NCBI RefSeq assembly: GCF_005116445.1
Contig: NZ_SWBQ01000001.1
Location: 186,001 to 250,000, forward strand
Direction: 5' to 3'
Length of the DNA stretch: 64,000 nt
Origin: Pedobacter frigoris
GTDB taxonomy: Bacteria > Bacteroidota > Bacteroidia > Sphingobacteriales > Sphingobacteriaceae
Position numbers and translations under genes: made by a program. A model generated the notes under the pieces. It was not told the origin of the DNA. It saw only the letters and a program-made list of their open reading frames with translations, and did not search any database. Below, one piece after another: positions 27,216 through 37,377 of this stretch. Position 1 is the stretch's first letter. Every line of letters starts with the position of its first letter.

Positions 27216-29654
27216 CTATTTTTTTGATATTTTTAGTTTAGAAATTATTGTGGCCGATTTATCATCCGGAGAATTCATGAAATATAGATCATACAATTCA
27301 CCTTTTGCCCATGTGCCGATCATATTGTCGTAGAATTTACTGCCTGGATTTCCTGATTGTCCGCCAGGATACACCCCGTGGCCTTTAGGCGTTTTGCCCA
27401 ACTCAACAACCATTCTCCATGAAGGCCCATTGCCTTCATTCATTGCATTGATGGTCATCTTGCCGCCGCCAATTAACAGCGGCTGCGATCCCATTCCTGG
27501 TATTTTAGCCAGGTGTTGTATGGTCGTATGTTTTACATTGGCCCATTCCCAGAGTTTGCCGATAGGACCATATTTCCGTTCCAGACTGTCGCAGCTGTAT
27601 TTAAAGGCTTCATTGACCTGATCGGCCAGAGATTCTTTTGCAGGAGTTTTTATATTGTCAATCCATTTTGAATCAGGCTCATTTAGCATCAACTGCAGTG
27701 TCCTGTCCCTGGTAGGGTAGCGCATGGGTACATCGGCAATGGTAAAGTCATCATCCCAGATGTTGAACTGCAGACGTTTGTTCCACAAGTCGAAAATGCT
27801 GGCTGCGATTTCATTGGCGTCGTACCGCTTATTCCATTTGGATACCAAAGAAAGTGCTTCTTTTTGAGTGGCATTTAGTGAGCCAGCATTTACATTGCTG
27901 ATCAATGTTCCAAGTGCATTTTGTGCGTAAATGCTGTAATTGTCGGTCTGCATTTTTCTAATACTGTCGGCCGTGGCATTGGTCATCACGGTTAGCCTGT
28001 CGTTGATGCGCTTTCCACGTTCGTACGGGCTAAATTCCCAATTGATGTAATACGGGTAAGTCTGATCTGTGGACGATTGGTTGGCCGAGCTGACAAAGTT
28101 TCTCGGAGGGTTTTTAACGGTAGGATTCTGAGATGCTGGTATCCAGCCATGCCAGTCGCTTTTAGGATCTGTTCCGTCAAGGATAAATTTGCCCTGATCT
28201 TTCCATTTTAAAGGGAATTTGCCATTGGCGGTGATTGCGATGTCATTTTCAGCAGAGGCAAAAATAAAATTCTGAGCCGGTGCGGTGTAATAAGTCAGTG
28301 CTGAGCGGTAGTCGTTGTAATTTTTTCCTCTGTTCAGTAGATAAAATGTTTTCAGCTCGTTTGATTCCTCATGAGCAATCCACCTTAGTGCACTTCCTGT
28401 AGGAATGTTTTGTGATTTGGAAAACTTCTCTGGTTTTGTCAGATAAACAACAGGTCCGTGATGTGTGTAAAAAACAGTATCTGTTTCTGTTTTACCCCCT
28501 CTGATGATTATTTTTTCTAAACGGGTACTCGTTTTCTTCCATTCGTTATTGTACCAATAGCTTTCGTTGGTATTGTCTTTAAATTTAATCTGATAGAAAT
28601 CAAGCACATCGGCAGCGACATTTGTAACACCCCATGCTATGTTTTGGTTGAACCCAATGATTACGCCGGGAGCACCAGGGAGGGAAACACCATAGGCATT
28701 TAATCCCGGAGCATGAAGTTGAATCTGATACCAAATTGATGGAAGAGACAAATCAAGGTGTGGATCGTTTGCCAGTATAGGATAACCTGAGGCTGTCTTT
28801 TTTCCGGACAGCGCCCAGTTGTTACTGCCGATGCCTTCTACCTTCTGTTTGGTTCTGATGTTATTGCCTGCTATTAAATCATCGGCAACAGCAGGGGCTT
28901 GCGGAATAGGCAGGGGAGTAAAATCCCATTTTGTCCCAACCGGAATAATTGGGTCTTCTTTAAAAGGATAATCAGGGAAAAGATCCTTAACCACGTCAGT
29001 GCCGAATTTTTTCCTGATGTTGGTCATGTAGAATTCATCAGAACCCATGGCTAGTACGGCCGACATCTGTTTCAGCAATAATGCACATTTTATCGGGGTC
29101 CAGTCTTCGGGTTTAAAATCAAGTAATTTATACTCTAAAGGTAGTTTAGCCTTCGATAGGGAATGTATATATGCATTGATTCCAGCAGTATAGGCCAGGA
29201 TCATTTCCCTCGATTTAGGATCGGCCATCATACCTTTTAATGATTTTTCTGCACCATAGACCATGCCCATTCTCCTTTGGTACCTATCCAGTTCCAGCGC
29301 TTTTTTACCAACAACCTCACACAATCTTCCTGCGGCAAATCTGGTTTGAAAATCCATTTGCCAAAGTCTGTGCATGGCCGTCACATATCCTTGTGCATAA
29401 TAAACATCGTAGTCATTTTGAGCAAAAATATGTGGGATCATCCTGTCATCGAAAGCAATTTCAACGCTTTCTTTTGTTTCCTTCAGAACGATCTGTTTGT
29501 TTTTCTTTACGGTTACATTTTCTGCATTCTGCCAAAATCCGGTAAAAGGATTCAGGAATTTCAAAAGTGGTGGGGTGTCGCCAAATTTTGTATTAAAAAT
29601 ATAGGCTATTAATATGGGGATGACAACACAAATTAGTGCTTTAATTTTGTTCAT
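27216..29654 (-). CDS. Penicillin acylase family N-terminal nucleophile hydrolase
   Basis: Secreted or membrane-anchored amidase precursor that cleaves itself to expose a nucleophile. The N-terminal hydrophobic segment (ALICVVIPILIAYIF) acts as signal or anchor. The A-domain begins near VEIAFDDRMIPHIFAQND. The cleavage site and nucleophile are S277 in GIGSNNWALSG, and downstream ILANDPHLDLSLPSIWYQ and GAPGVIIGFNQNIAWGVTN are family blocks. Its 812 residues match the family. Substrates could be beta-lactams, acyl-homoserine lactones or N-acyl amino acids; the sequence does not decide. It is the first gene of the operon with a small membrane protein and a LuxE-like enzyme. Confidence 0.93.
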   Translation of the reverse strand: MNKIKALICVVIPILIAYIFNTKFGDTPPLLKFLNPFTGFWQNAENVTVKKNKQIVLKETKESVEIAFDDRMIPHIFAQNDYDVYYAQGYVTAMHRLWQMDFQTRFAAGRLCEVVGKKALELDRYQRRMGMVYGAEKSLKGMMADPKSREMILAYTAGINAYIHSLSKAKLPLEYKLLDFKPEDWTPIKCALLLKQMSAVLAMGSDEFYMTNIRKKFGTDVVKDLFPDYPFKEDPIIPVGTKWDFTPLPIPQAPAVADDLIAGNNIRTKQKVEGIGSNNWALSGKKTASGYPILANDPHLDLSLPSIWYQIQLHAPGLNAYGVSLPGAPGVIIGFNQNIAWGVTNVAADVLDFYQIKFKDNTNESYWYNNEWKKTSTRLEKIIIRGGKTETDTVFYTHHGPVVYLTKPEKFSKSQNIPTGSALRWIAHEESNELKTFYLLNRGKNYNDYRSALTYYTAPAQNFIFASAENDIAITANGKFPLKWKDQGKFILDGTDPKSDWHGWIPASQNPTVKNPPRNFVSSANQSSTDQTYPYYINWEFSPYERGKRINDRLTVMTNATADSIRKMQTDNYSIYAQNALGTLISNVNAGSLNATQKEALSLVSKWNKRYDANEIAASIFDLWNKRLQFNIWDDDFTIADVPMRYPTRDRTLQLMLNEPDSKWIDNIKTPAKESLADQVNEAFKYSCDSLERKYGPIGKLWEWANVKHTTIQHLAKIPGMGSQPLLIGGGKMTINAMNEGNGPSWRMVVELGKTPKGHGVYPGGQSGNPGSKFYDNMIGTWAKGELYDLYFMNSPDDKSATIISKLKISKK

Positions 29655-29950
29655 TACAGCTCAGTTAAGGTACAACCACTTTTTGGAATAGAATATCTGG
29701 TTTGCTTTTGCAATTTAACATAAAACTTAAATCAAATGCAATGAAAACCATCATGATTTTAAAACCACGGCATGGTATGGACAAATTTAATTCATTGAAA
29801 AATCTGATAGCTCCATCACAATTGAAAAACAAATCAAATTCAATGAATAGGAGATTTAGATGAATAATTTGACTTAAAAAAAATCAAATTTGGAAAATTA
29901 AAAATTTGTATTAGATTTATAATAAAATTAACCTAGTATAAAATCTAAGT

Positions 29951-32821
29951 ATGAGCAAAACTTTTACTAAAGCAATCTTTACGCTTTTATTGTTGTGTAT
30001 TACAGGAGTAGTAGCACAGGCACAAAGTGTAACCATTAGTGGTACTGTAACGGATAAGACCACAAGGGAACCAATACCAGGTGTTGGGATTACTGTCAAG
30101 GGAAAAACTTCCGGAACGGCGACCAATGAAAATGGTAAATTCTCATTCAGTACAACGCAAAAAGCCCCTTTTACAATTGTTATTTCATTTATCGGGTACA
30201 CTTCACTCGAGAAAGAAATTACCGGTAATACGGCCAACCTGGCGTTTGAACTGGAACCGTCGACTATTGTTCTTGGGCAGGACGTTGTAATTTCTGCTTC
30301 CAGAACTCCTGAACGCATCCTGGAATCTCCAGTATCTGTGGAGCGCATGGGATCTGCAGCACTTAAGGAAATCTCGGCGCCGTCATTTTATGATGCATTG
30401 AACAACATGAAAGGGGTAGAGATCAGTACCCAAAGTTTAACATTTAAGTCTGTTAATACCAGGGGATTCAATTCAAATGGTAATACCCGTTTCAATCAAT
30501 TGGTAGACGGTATGGACAACCAGGCTCCGGGACTGAACTTTTCAGTTGGTAATATCATTGGTGTTTCCGATTTGGATCTGGACAATGTGGAGTTATTGCC
30601 GGGAGCATCATCTGCTTTGTATGGTGCCGGCGGTATCAATGGTACCATGTTAATGACTTCTAAAAACCCATATGATTATCAGGGTGCAAGCTTCCAGTTC
30701 AAAACTGGTATCAATCACCTGAATGATGACAATACCGGCAATCAGCAGTACAATCAGCTGGATGTGCGCATGGCTAAAGCATGGAATAGATTTGCAGTTA
30801 AAGGTACTTTCTCCTTCCTGCAAGCTAAAGATTGGCAGGCAGATAACTACAGCAACTTTGACCGTAATGCAAGGATGTTTAAATCAGGAGACAGAGCCTC
30901 TGATCCTAATTACGATGGTATAAACGTATATGGTGACGAAGTAAACGCAAACGTACTTTCAGTTTCAAGACTCTTACAGGGTGGATTCGTTGCCCAACTG
31001 CCTCCGGCAGCGCTTACCAATATCAATAATGCTATAGCAGCTAATATACCTTATGCAAATATTAAAGCCAGTTTGGCAGGAACAGCTGCTCAGCCTCTTA
31101 TCGGTGTATATTATGGCTTAAATAAAGGATTGGTTTCTAACCAGGATGTATCCAGAACAGGATATAATGAGGTTAATCTGGTAGATTACGATACGGAATC
31201 TTTAAAAGCATCAGGATCACTACACTATAAGATTACTTCTACTGTTCAGGCCATTGCACAACTGAACTGGGGTAGAGGAACTTCTGTTTATACAGGTTCT
31301 GACCGTTATTCATTACGTAATTTCAGTATCGGACAATATAAACTGGAATTGAAGGGTCAGGATTTCTTCCTTAGAGGTTACACTACGCAGGAAAGATCAG
31401 GAGATTCTTATATTTCTTCAATTCTTGGATCTTTTATCAATGAGGCTTATCGTCCAAGTGAGGGTCCGGCAACAGATCCTACTTCAGGCTGGTTCGCTCA
31501 ATACGCAATTGCTTATGGAGATGCAAAATCAACCGGCGCAAGTGATGTGGCTGCTCATACGGCTGCGAGGTCATTTGCAGACAGGGGCCGTTTTATGCCT
31601 GGAACACCACAGTTTGAAGGTGCAAAAAGTGCTATTGTAAATAGTACTATTTCATCTGGACAGGGAGCTAGATTTAATGACAAAACCAATTTATACCATT
31701 ACGAAGGTATGTACGATTTCTCTGATGCCTTCAACAATGCGTTGGAAGTACAGGTAGGTGGATCTTACAGAATCTATCAACTGAGGTCAGGCGGAACTAT
31801 CTTTGACGATTTGAATGATAAAATTGACATCAACGAGTACGGTGCATTTGCGCAATTGGCTAAAAAGATGTTCAATGATAAGTTTAAATTATCAGTATCA
31901 GGTAGATACGATAAGAGTACTAACTTTGATGGTCGTTTCACTCCAAGGGTGTCTGGTGTACTTACAGTAGCTCCAAACAATAACATTCGCGTGTCTTACC
32001 AAACCGGTTACCGTAATCCAACTACACAGAATCAATATATTGATTTATCAGTTGCGGGCGGAAGACAACGTTTAATTGGTGGTATTCCTGAAATGTTGAA
32101 TAAATATAACTTGCTCACTACCAACAAAGCTTTTACAGATGTGAGCTACAGAGCATTCTTAGCCTCAGCTGCAACCGGAGCACCTAATCCTGCTTTGTTA
32201 AAAGCTTATGAATTCGACCCACGCGGTGTTCGTCCGGAAAGTGTACAAGCTTATGAGATTGGTTATAAAGGATTGCTTGGTCCGAAATTCCTGATCGATG
32301 CATATGCTTATTATAACACTTATAAAGACTTCATCACTGCGGTAGAGGTGTATCAGCAAAATGGAACAAAATTCTCTAAATTCGGAGCACCTGTAAATGC
32401 TAACGGAGAAGTGAATTCTTACGGTGGTGCCCTTGGTATTGATTACCTGTTGGGTAATTATAACTTGAGTGGTAACGTGTCTTACAATAAACTTCAGGAT
32501 CTTCCTGCAGATTATATCAATGATTTCAATACCCCTAAAGTTCGTTATAACCTTGGTTTAGGTAATAAAGAGATCGTTAAAAACTTTGGATTTAACGTGA
32601 ACTATCGCTGGCAGGACAAGTTCTACTGGAACTCGTCATTTGCAGCTGGAGAAGTACCTGCTTTCAGCACTTTGGATGCACAGGTTAATTTAAAGATACC
32701 TTCAGTTAAATCTATGATTAAAGTAGGCGGATCAAATATCTTGAACAAGTACTACTTTACTTCATATGGTAATCCTGCAGTAGGTGCATTATATTATATC
32801 GGATTTACTTATAATCCTTAG
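29951..32821 (+). CDS. TonB-dependent receptor with carboxypeptidase-regulatory-like domain
   Basis: Outer-membrane importer. Signal peptide at residues 1-24 (AIFTLLLLCITGVVAQAQ), regulatory-like fold at about 26-105 (ISGTVTDKTTREPIPGVGIT, SFIGYTSLEKEI), plug at about 110-220 (ASRTPERILESPVSVERM, LLPGASSALYGAGGINGTML), then the barrel ending in YIGFTYNP with a terminal aromatic repeat. It lacks an STN domain, and no SusD partner or sigma/anti-sigma pair is adjacent, so it is not a SusC of the usual kind. The substrate is unknown. It stands alone, with a terminator after it. The 296-base upstream gap is AT-rich with several AAATCAAAT-like stretches and no clear promoter. Confidence 0.93.
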   Translation: MSKTFTKAIFTLLLLCITGVVAQAQSVTISGTVTDKTTREPIPGVGITVKGKTSGTATNENGKFSFSTTQKAPFTIVISFIGYTSLEKEITGNTANLAFELEPSTIVLGQDVVISASRTPERILESPVSVERMGSAALKEISAPSFYDALNNMKGVEISTQSLTFKSVNTRGFNSNGNTRFNQLVDGMDNQAPGLNFSVGNIIGVSDLDLDNVELLPGASSALYGAGGINGTMLMTSKNPYDYQGASFQFKTGINHLNDDNTGNQQYNQLDVRMAKAWNRFAVKGTFSFLQAKDWQADNYSNFDRNARMFKSGDRASDPNYDGINVYGDEVNANVLSVSRLLQGGFVAQLPPAALTNINNAIAANIPYANIKASLAGTAAQPLIGVYYGLNKGLVSNQDVSRTGYNEVNLVDYDTESLKASGSLHYKITSTVQAIAQLNWGRGTSVYTGSDRYSLRNFSIGQYKLELKGQDFFLRGYTTQERSGDSYISSILGSFINEAYRPSEGPATDPTSGWFAQYAIAYGDAKSTGASDVAAHTAARSFADRGRFMPGTPQFEGAKSAIVNSTISSGQGARFNDKTNLYHYEGMYDFSDAFNNALEVQVGGSYRIYQLRSGGTIFDDLNDKIDINEYGAFAQLAKKMFNDKFKLSVSGRYDKSTNFDGRFTPRVSGVLTVAPNNNIRVSYQTGYRNPTTQNQYIDLSVAGGRQRLIGGIPEMLNKYNLLTTNKAFTDVSYRAFLASAATGAPNPALLKAYEFDPRGVRPESVQAYEIGYKGLLGPKFLIDAYAYYNTYKDFITAVEVYQQNGTKFSKFGAPVNANGEVNSYGGALGIDYLLGNYNLSGNVSYNKLQDLPADYINDFNTPKVRYNLGLGNKEIVKNFGFNVNYRWQDKFYWNSSFAAGEVPAFSTLDAQVNLKIPSVKSMIKVGGSNILNKYYFTSYGNPAVGALYYIGFTYNP

Positions 32822-32842
32822 GATTAAACTATCAATAATTAT

Positions 32843-32878
32843 AAAAAAGGCTCTGATGTTATCGTCAGGGCCTTTTTT
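32843..32878 (+). terminator. Rho-independent terminator
   Basis: GGCTCTGA (32849-32856) pairs with TCAGGGCC (32865-32872), with one G-U pair. It is flanked by six A and six T and lies 21 bases after the TonB-dependent receptor stop. Confidence 0.85.
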
Positions 32879-33004
32879 ATGCGCTTATTTTATCTCACAA
32901 TAATCCTTTGGTTTTTATAGAAATTTTAACACTTTTAGGTGTATGAAATACACGATCTGACGCAGGATCATATGGTGGGATAAATTTTACTAAAGCGATT
33001 TTTC

Positions 33005-35470
33005 ATGGAAGAAATAAACGGACAAGACAAAGAAATACTAGAAAATATAAATACTCAAGAAACTGAAGAAATCATTCAGCATTTAAATAACCCGGTTACA
33101 GACTTAAAGCCAATCGTTAAGAAATATTTAAGTTCGGTAAATAACGTAGCGAACGAAGGCAATAAGTTCTTTTTTGGAGATGGCAATGCCCGGGTGGAAA
33201 TAAGGGTAGTAAGCGATGAGATCATTCGCGTAAGACTTGCCCCTCATGGTGTCTTCCTGGATGATTTCTCTTACGCAGTTCCTGTGGTTGATCAGAAAGT
33301 CACCACGTTTAAATTGGAAGAGCAGGAGGATTACTACGCCATATCTACAAATACCATTACCTGTAAGGTAAGAAAGAGTGATTTTCTGGTGTCATTTACG
33401 GAGAATCTTAGTCAGATGGTGATGAGTGAAGACGATTCTGCAATGCACTGGGAAGAGAACGTTGAATTTGGAGGCTATTATGTATATGCTACCAAAAAGT
33501 GCCAGTCAGAGGAGAACTTCTTTGGCCTGGGCGACAAGTCTGGAAACATGAACTTAAGAGGGCGTCATTTCCAAAACTGGAATACTGATGCTTATTCTTT
33601 TGGCTGGGACCAGGACCCGTTATATAGAACAATACCATTTTACACAGGCGTTCACCAGCAAGCGGCATACGGTATCTTCTTCGATAACACCTTCCGCTCT
33701 TATTTCGATTTTGGAAAAGAAGACAACAGCAAAACCAGTTTCTGGGCTGATGGCGGAGAATTGCAATATTACTATATCCACGGTCCGCATATGATGGACG
33801 TGGTAAAAAGATACCAGACACTTACCGGTACACATCCGATGCCTCCGAAATGGGCCTTGGGTTATCACCAATGTCGCTGGAGCTATTATCCGGAGAAGAA
33901 AGTTAAAGAAATAGCAGATGGTTTCCGTTCAAGAAACATTCCATGCGATGCCATTTACCTGGATATAGATTATATGGATGGCTACCGCTGCTTTACCTGG
34001 AACAAAAGTCACTTTCCTGATCCTAAGAGAATGATCAAGGAACTGGCCAATGACGGGTTTAAAACAGTAGTGATGATTGACCCGGGAATTAAAGTGGATG
34101 ACAACTATTGGGTGTTTAAAGAAGGGAAAGAAAATAACTTCTTTTGTCGCCGAAGTGACGATTACTTTATGGAAGGCCATGTTTGGCCGGGCAGATGCCA
34201 GTTTCCCGACTTTACCAATCCTACCGTTCGTGAATGGTGGGGAGGCTTGTATAAAGAGCTGGTAGATATAGGCGTTGCCGGTGTTTGGAATGATATGAAT
34301 GAACCAGCAGTATTCGGTTCAGGAACATTCCCGAACGATGTAAGACACAACTACGATGGTTACCGCGGCTCACACCGTAAGGCACATAATGTTTATGGAA
34401 TGCAAATGGTACGCTCTACTTATGATGGGTTGAAAAAACTAATGCGCAATAAACGTCCTTTTACCATCACACGTGCCGGGTACTCTGGTATGCAGCGCTA
34501 TGGCTGTGTGTGGACTGGCGATAATGTGGCCACATGGGAGCACCTGAAGATTGGGAATATCCAGTGTCAAAGGATGTCAGTTTCTGGTGTGCCGTTCTGC
34601 GGAACCGACATAGGCGGTTTTAGTGGAGAGCCGGATCCGGAATTGTTTACGAGATGGATTCAACTGGGTACTTTCTCTCCGTTCATGCGTGCGCACTCTG
34701 CAGGAGATACTGCAGAAAGAGAACCATGGAGCTTTGGAGAACCGTATACCAGCATCAACAGGACTTACATCGAATTAAGATATAGATTGATGCCATATCT
34801 TTATTCTGTGTTCTGGGAACATCACCGCTATGGTTTTCCTATTTTAAGGCCTTTGGTCATGCTGGAACAGGAAAATATCGGAAATAGCTTCCGTCAGGAT
34901 GAATTTACGTTTGGAGATAAAATTCTTGTATGCCCTGTATTGGAACAGGGAGCCGCATCACGCATGGTCTATCTGCCAAAAGGCAAATGGTATAACTTCT
35001 GGACGCATGAGGTATTGAATGGCGAAAGCGAGCACAACATTGCAACACCTCTGGATCACATGCCTTTGTTTGTAAGGGCTGGTTCTGTAATACCTGAATA
35101 TCCTGTAATGCAGTATGTGGGTGAAAAAGATATAGACGAAGTGATGTTAAATGTCTACTTTGCCGATTACGAGGTCAATTCATTCCTGTTCGAAGATCAT
35201 GGAGATACGTTTGCTTATGAGCAGGATATCTATTCGGAGAAAAAATTCATTGTAAAAGGAACTGAATACGCCTTGACCATAGAACAAAGCAGAGATGGAT
35301 TGTATACTCCAAACTATGAATTGTACAATTACAATGTGATCGGCTTACCTTTCAATGTAAATAAGATCACTGTTGATGATGCAGACATCACGGATTATAC
35401 AATAGATGAACGTAACTGTTTGCGTTTTAAATCAAATAAAAATTTCACCACGATTAAAATATACAATTAA
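33005..35470 (+). CDS. Glycoside hydrolase family 31 alpha-glucosidase
   Basis: Exo-acting alpha-glycosidase. An N-terminal beta-sandwich (about 60-260) is followed by the TIM barrel. The nucleophile is D430 in GVWNDMNEPAVFG, the family signature, and the acid/base is D506 in CVWTGDNVATWEH. DIDYMDGYRCFTW and the block GVPFCGTDIGGF are substrate-pocket motifs, and beta-sandwich C-terminal domains follow. No signal peptide is visible, so it is probably cytoplasmic, acting on glycogen- or maltodextrin-type substrates. Its stop codon overlaps the branching-enzyme start by one base (TAATG), so the two are translationally coupled and likely act on the same polymer. Confidence 0.95.
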   Translation: MEEINGQDKEILENINTQETEEIIQHLNNPVTDLKPIVKKYLSSVNNVANEGNKFFFGDGNARVEIRVVSDEIIRVRLAPHGVFLDDFSYAVPVVDQKVTTFKLEEQEDYYAISTNTITCKVRKSDFLVSFTENLSQMVMSEDDSAMHWEENVEFGGYYVYATKKCQSEENFFGLGDKSGNMNLRGRHFQNWNTDAYSFGWDQDPLYRTIPFYTGVHQQAAYGIFFDNTFRSYFDFGKEDNSKTSFWADGGELQYYYIHGPHMMDVVKRYQTLTGTHPMPPKWALGYHQCRWSYYPEKKVKEIADGFRSRNIPCDAIYLDIDYMDGYRCFTWNKSHFPDPKRMIKELANDGFKTVVMIDPGIKVDDNYWVFKEGKENNFFCRRSDDYFMEGHVWPGRCQFPDFTNPTVREWWGGLYKELVDIGVAGVWNDMNEPAVFGSGTFPNDVRHNYDGYRGSHRKAHNVYGMQMVRSTYDGLKKLMRNKRPFTITRAGYSGMQRYGCVWTGDNVATWEHLKIGNIQCQRMSVSGVPFCGTDIGGFSGEPDPELFTRWIQLGTFSPFMRAHSAGDTAEREPWSFGEPYTSINRTYIELRYRLMPYLYSVFWEHHRYGFPILRPLVMLEQENIGNSFRQDEFTFGDKILVCPVLEQGAASRMVYLPKGKWYNFWTHEVLNGESEHNIATPLDHMPLFVRAGSVIPEYPVMQYVGEKDIDEVMLNVYFADYEVNSFLFEDHGDTFAYEQDIYSEKKFIVKGTEYALTIEQSRDGLYTPNYELYNYNVIGLPFNVNKITVDDADITDYTIDERNCLRFKSNKNFTTIKIYN

Positions 35471-37377
35471 TGGAAGTGCTTGCCCACAGTTTATTTAGCG
35501 ATTTTGACATATCATTATTCATCTCAGGCAAGCATTTCAGGCTATACGAAAAATTTGGTGCCCACCTTATCAAACTGAATGGTGCAGATGGTACATACTT
35601 CGCTGTCTGGGCTCCCAATGCCCAGACAGTGAGTGTAATAGGTGATTTTAACCATTGGGACAAGGAAGCGCATTCCTTAAACCGGCGATTGGATTCCTCC
35701 GGAATCTGGGAAGGCTTTATTCCTAATGTTCAGAAAGGAGCAGTCTATAAATATGCAATCACAGGTTTTGATGGCAGCGCCATAGAAAAAGGCGATCCGT
35801 ATGCGACCAGGTGGGAACACCCGCCAAAGACAGCCTCTGTAGTGTGGGATATGGATTATACCTGGAAGGACAAGGCCTGGCTGAAAAAGCGCCCTAAAGT
35901 AAATGCATTAAATGCTCCAATGTCCGTTTATGAACTGCATCTTGGTTCCTGGCAGCGCGATCCGAGCAATCCTAAACGTGTGCTTACTTATAAGGAAATA
36001 GCAGCTAGTTTGGTACCTTATATACTCGACATGGGGTTTACACACGTGGAACTGATGCCGATTATGGAATATCCTTATTATCCATCATGGGGGTATCAGA
36101 TCACAGGCTATTTTGCGGCAAGCTCCCGGCACGGGACACCACAGGAGCTGATGTTCCTGATAGAAGAACTGCATAAGAACAACATTGCTGTGATACTGGA
36201 TTGGGTTCCTTCGCATTTCCCGGGAGATGCACATGGACTGTACAATTTTGACGGAACGCATTTGTATGAGCACGCAGATATGCGTAAGGGTTTTCATCCC
36301 GACTGGAAGTCATATATTTTCAACTATGACAGAAATGAGGTCAGGTCTTTCCTGATCAGCAATGCACTGTACTGGCTGGATAAATTCCATGCTGATGGCT
36401 TACGGGTAGATGCAGTGGCTTCTATGTTATATTTTGACTTCTCCAGAAAGGCTGAAGAAGCCGCTACCAATGAATTTGGCGGAAGTGAAAATCTGGGTGC
36501 AGTACTGTTCCTTAAGGATTTAAATGAGGCTGTCTATGGGAACTACGAAGGTGTGCAGACCATTGCAGAAGAGAGCAGTACGTATCCGGGGGTTACGCGT
36601 CCGGTTTACGCAGGTGGATTAGGCTTCGGAATGAAGTGGATGATGGGCTGGATGAATGACACATTGAAGTATTTTAAAAATGATCCGATCAACAGGAAAT
36701 ACCACCATCATCAGTTGACTTTTAGCATCACCTATGCTTTTAGTGAGAATTTTATGCTGCCCTTTTCACATGATGAAGTGGTGCATGGTAAATCATCCAT
36801 GATCTATAAAATGCCGGGTGATGAATGGCAGAAGTTTGCGAACCTAAGGGTATTGTATGCTTACATGTTTACGCAGCCCGGTACGAAACTGCTGTTTATG
36901 GGTAATGAGTTTGCCCAGACACACGAATGGGACTTTAAGAACTCTTTAGACTGGCATCTGCTACAGCATCCTCCTCATTTAGGGATGCAAAAAACAGTAC
37001 GGGCCATTAATAAATTGTACACATCCGAACCTGCTTTATACGAACATAGTTTTTCTCATGAAGGGTTTGAGTGGATCACCGCTGATGATGCAGATAACTC
37101 CATATTTATTTATATAAGAAAAGGAAAAAAGGCAAAAGATACGTTGATTGTGATCCTGAACCTGACACCTGTTTACAGGCAAAACTATCTTGTAGGGCTG
37201 CCTTTCAAAGCAAAGTGGAAAGAAATATTCAATACTGATGCAACGGAGTTTTTTGGAAGCGGAAAGCTGAATGAAAACGTATTATTACCTCAGCAGGTCA
37301 GTTGCCACGGTCGTGAATATTCCATAGAGATCAATGTGCCACCTTTGGCCGCAATCGTTTTAAAGCAAGGTAAATAA
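35470..37377 (+). CDS. glgB: 1,4-alpha-glucan branching enzyme
   Basis: Moves alpha-1,4-glucan chains to alpha-1,6 positions in glycogen synthesis. An N-terminal CBM48 (FAVWAPNAQTVSVIGDFNHW) is followed by the GH13 barrel, with catalytic D314 (GLRVDAVASMLY), E367 (TIAEESSTYPG) and D435 (PFSHDEVVHGK). A C-terminal beta domain ends the protein. Its 635 residues match the short-form GlgB. No glgA, glgC or glgP is in the window. Its last 47 bases overlap the 3' end of the convergent CHAT gene. Confidence 0.96.
   Translation: MEVLAHSLFSDFDISLFISGKHFRLYEKFGAHLIKLNGADGTYFAVWAPNAQTVSVIGDFNHWDKEAHSLNRRLDSSGIWEGFIPNVQKGAVYKYAITGFDGSAIEKGDPYATRWEHPPKTASVVWDMDYTWKDKAWLKKRPKVNALNAPMSVYELHLGSWQRDPSNPKRVLTYKEIAASLVPYILDMGFTHVELMPIMEYPYYPSWGYQITGYFAASSRHGTPQELMFLIEELHKNNIAVILDWVPSHFPGDAHGLYNFDGTHLYEHADMRKGFHPDWKSYIFNYDRNEVRSFLISNALYWLDKFHADGLRVDAVASMLYFDFSRKAEEAATNEFGGSENLGAVLFLKDLNEAVYGNYEGVQTIAEESSTYPGVTRPVYAGGLGFGMKWMMGWMNDTLKYFKNDPINRKYHHHQLTFSITYAFSENFMLPFSHDEVVHGKSSMIYKMPGDEWQKFANLRVLYAYMFTQPGTKLLFMGNEFAQTHEWDFKNSLDWHLLQHPPHLGMQKTVRAINKLYTSEPALYEHSFSHEGFEWITADDADNSIFIYIRKGKKAKDTLIVILNLTPVYRQNYLVGLPFKAKWKEIFNTDATEFFGSGKLNENVLLPQQVSCHGREYSIEINVPPLAAIVLKQGK

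Noticed and set aside
29782..29789. CAAATTTA (minus-strand TAAATTTG) as promoter of the penicillin-acylase operon
   Set aside because: Matches the -7 element but no -33 at the right distance, and the leader would be about 120 bases; left unassigned.
29655..29950. AAATCAAAT-like repeats as a CRISPR or iteron array
   Set aside because: The units are short, imperfect and irregularly spaced; they look like AT-rich promoter DNA.
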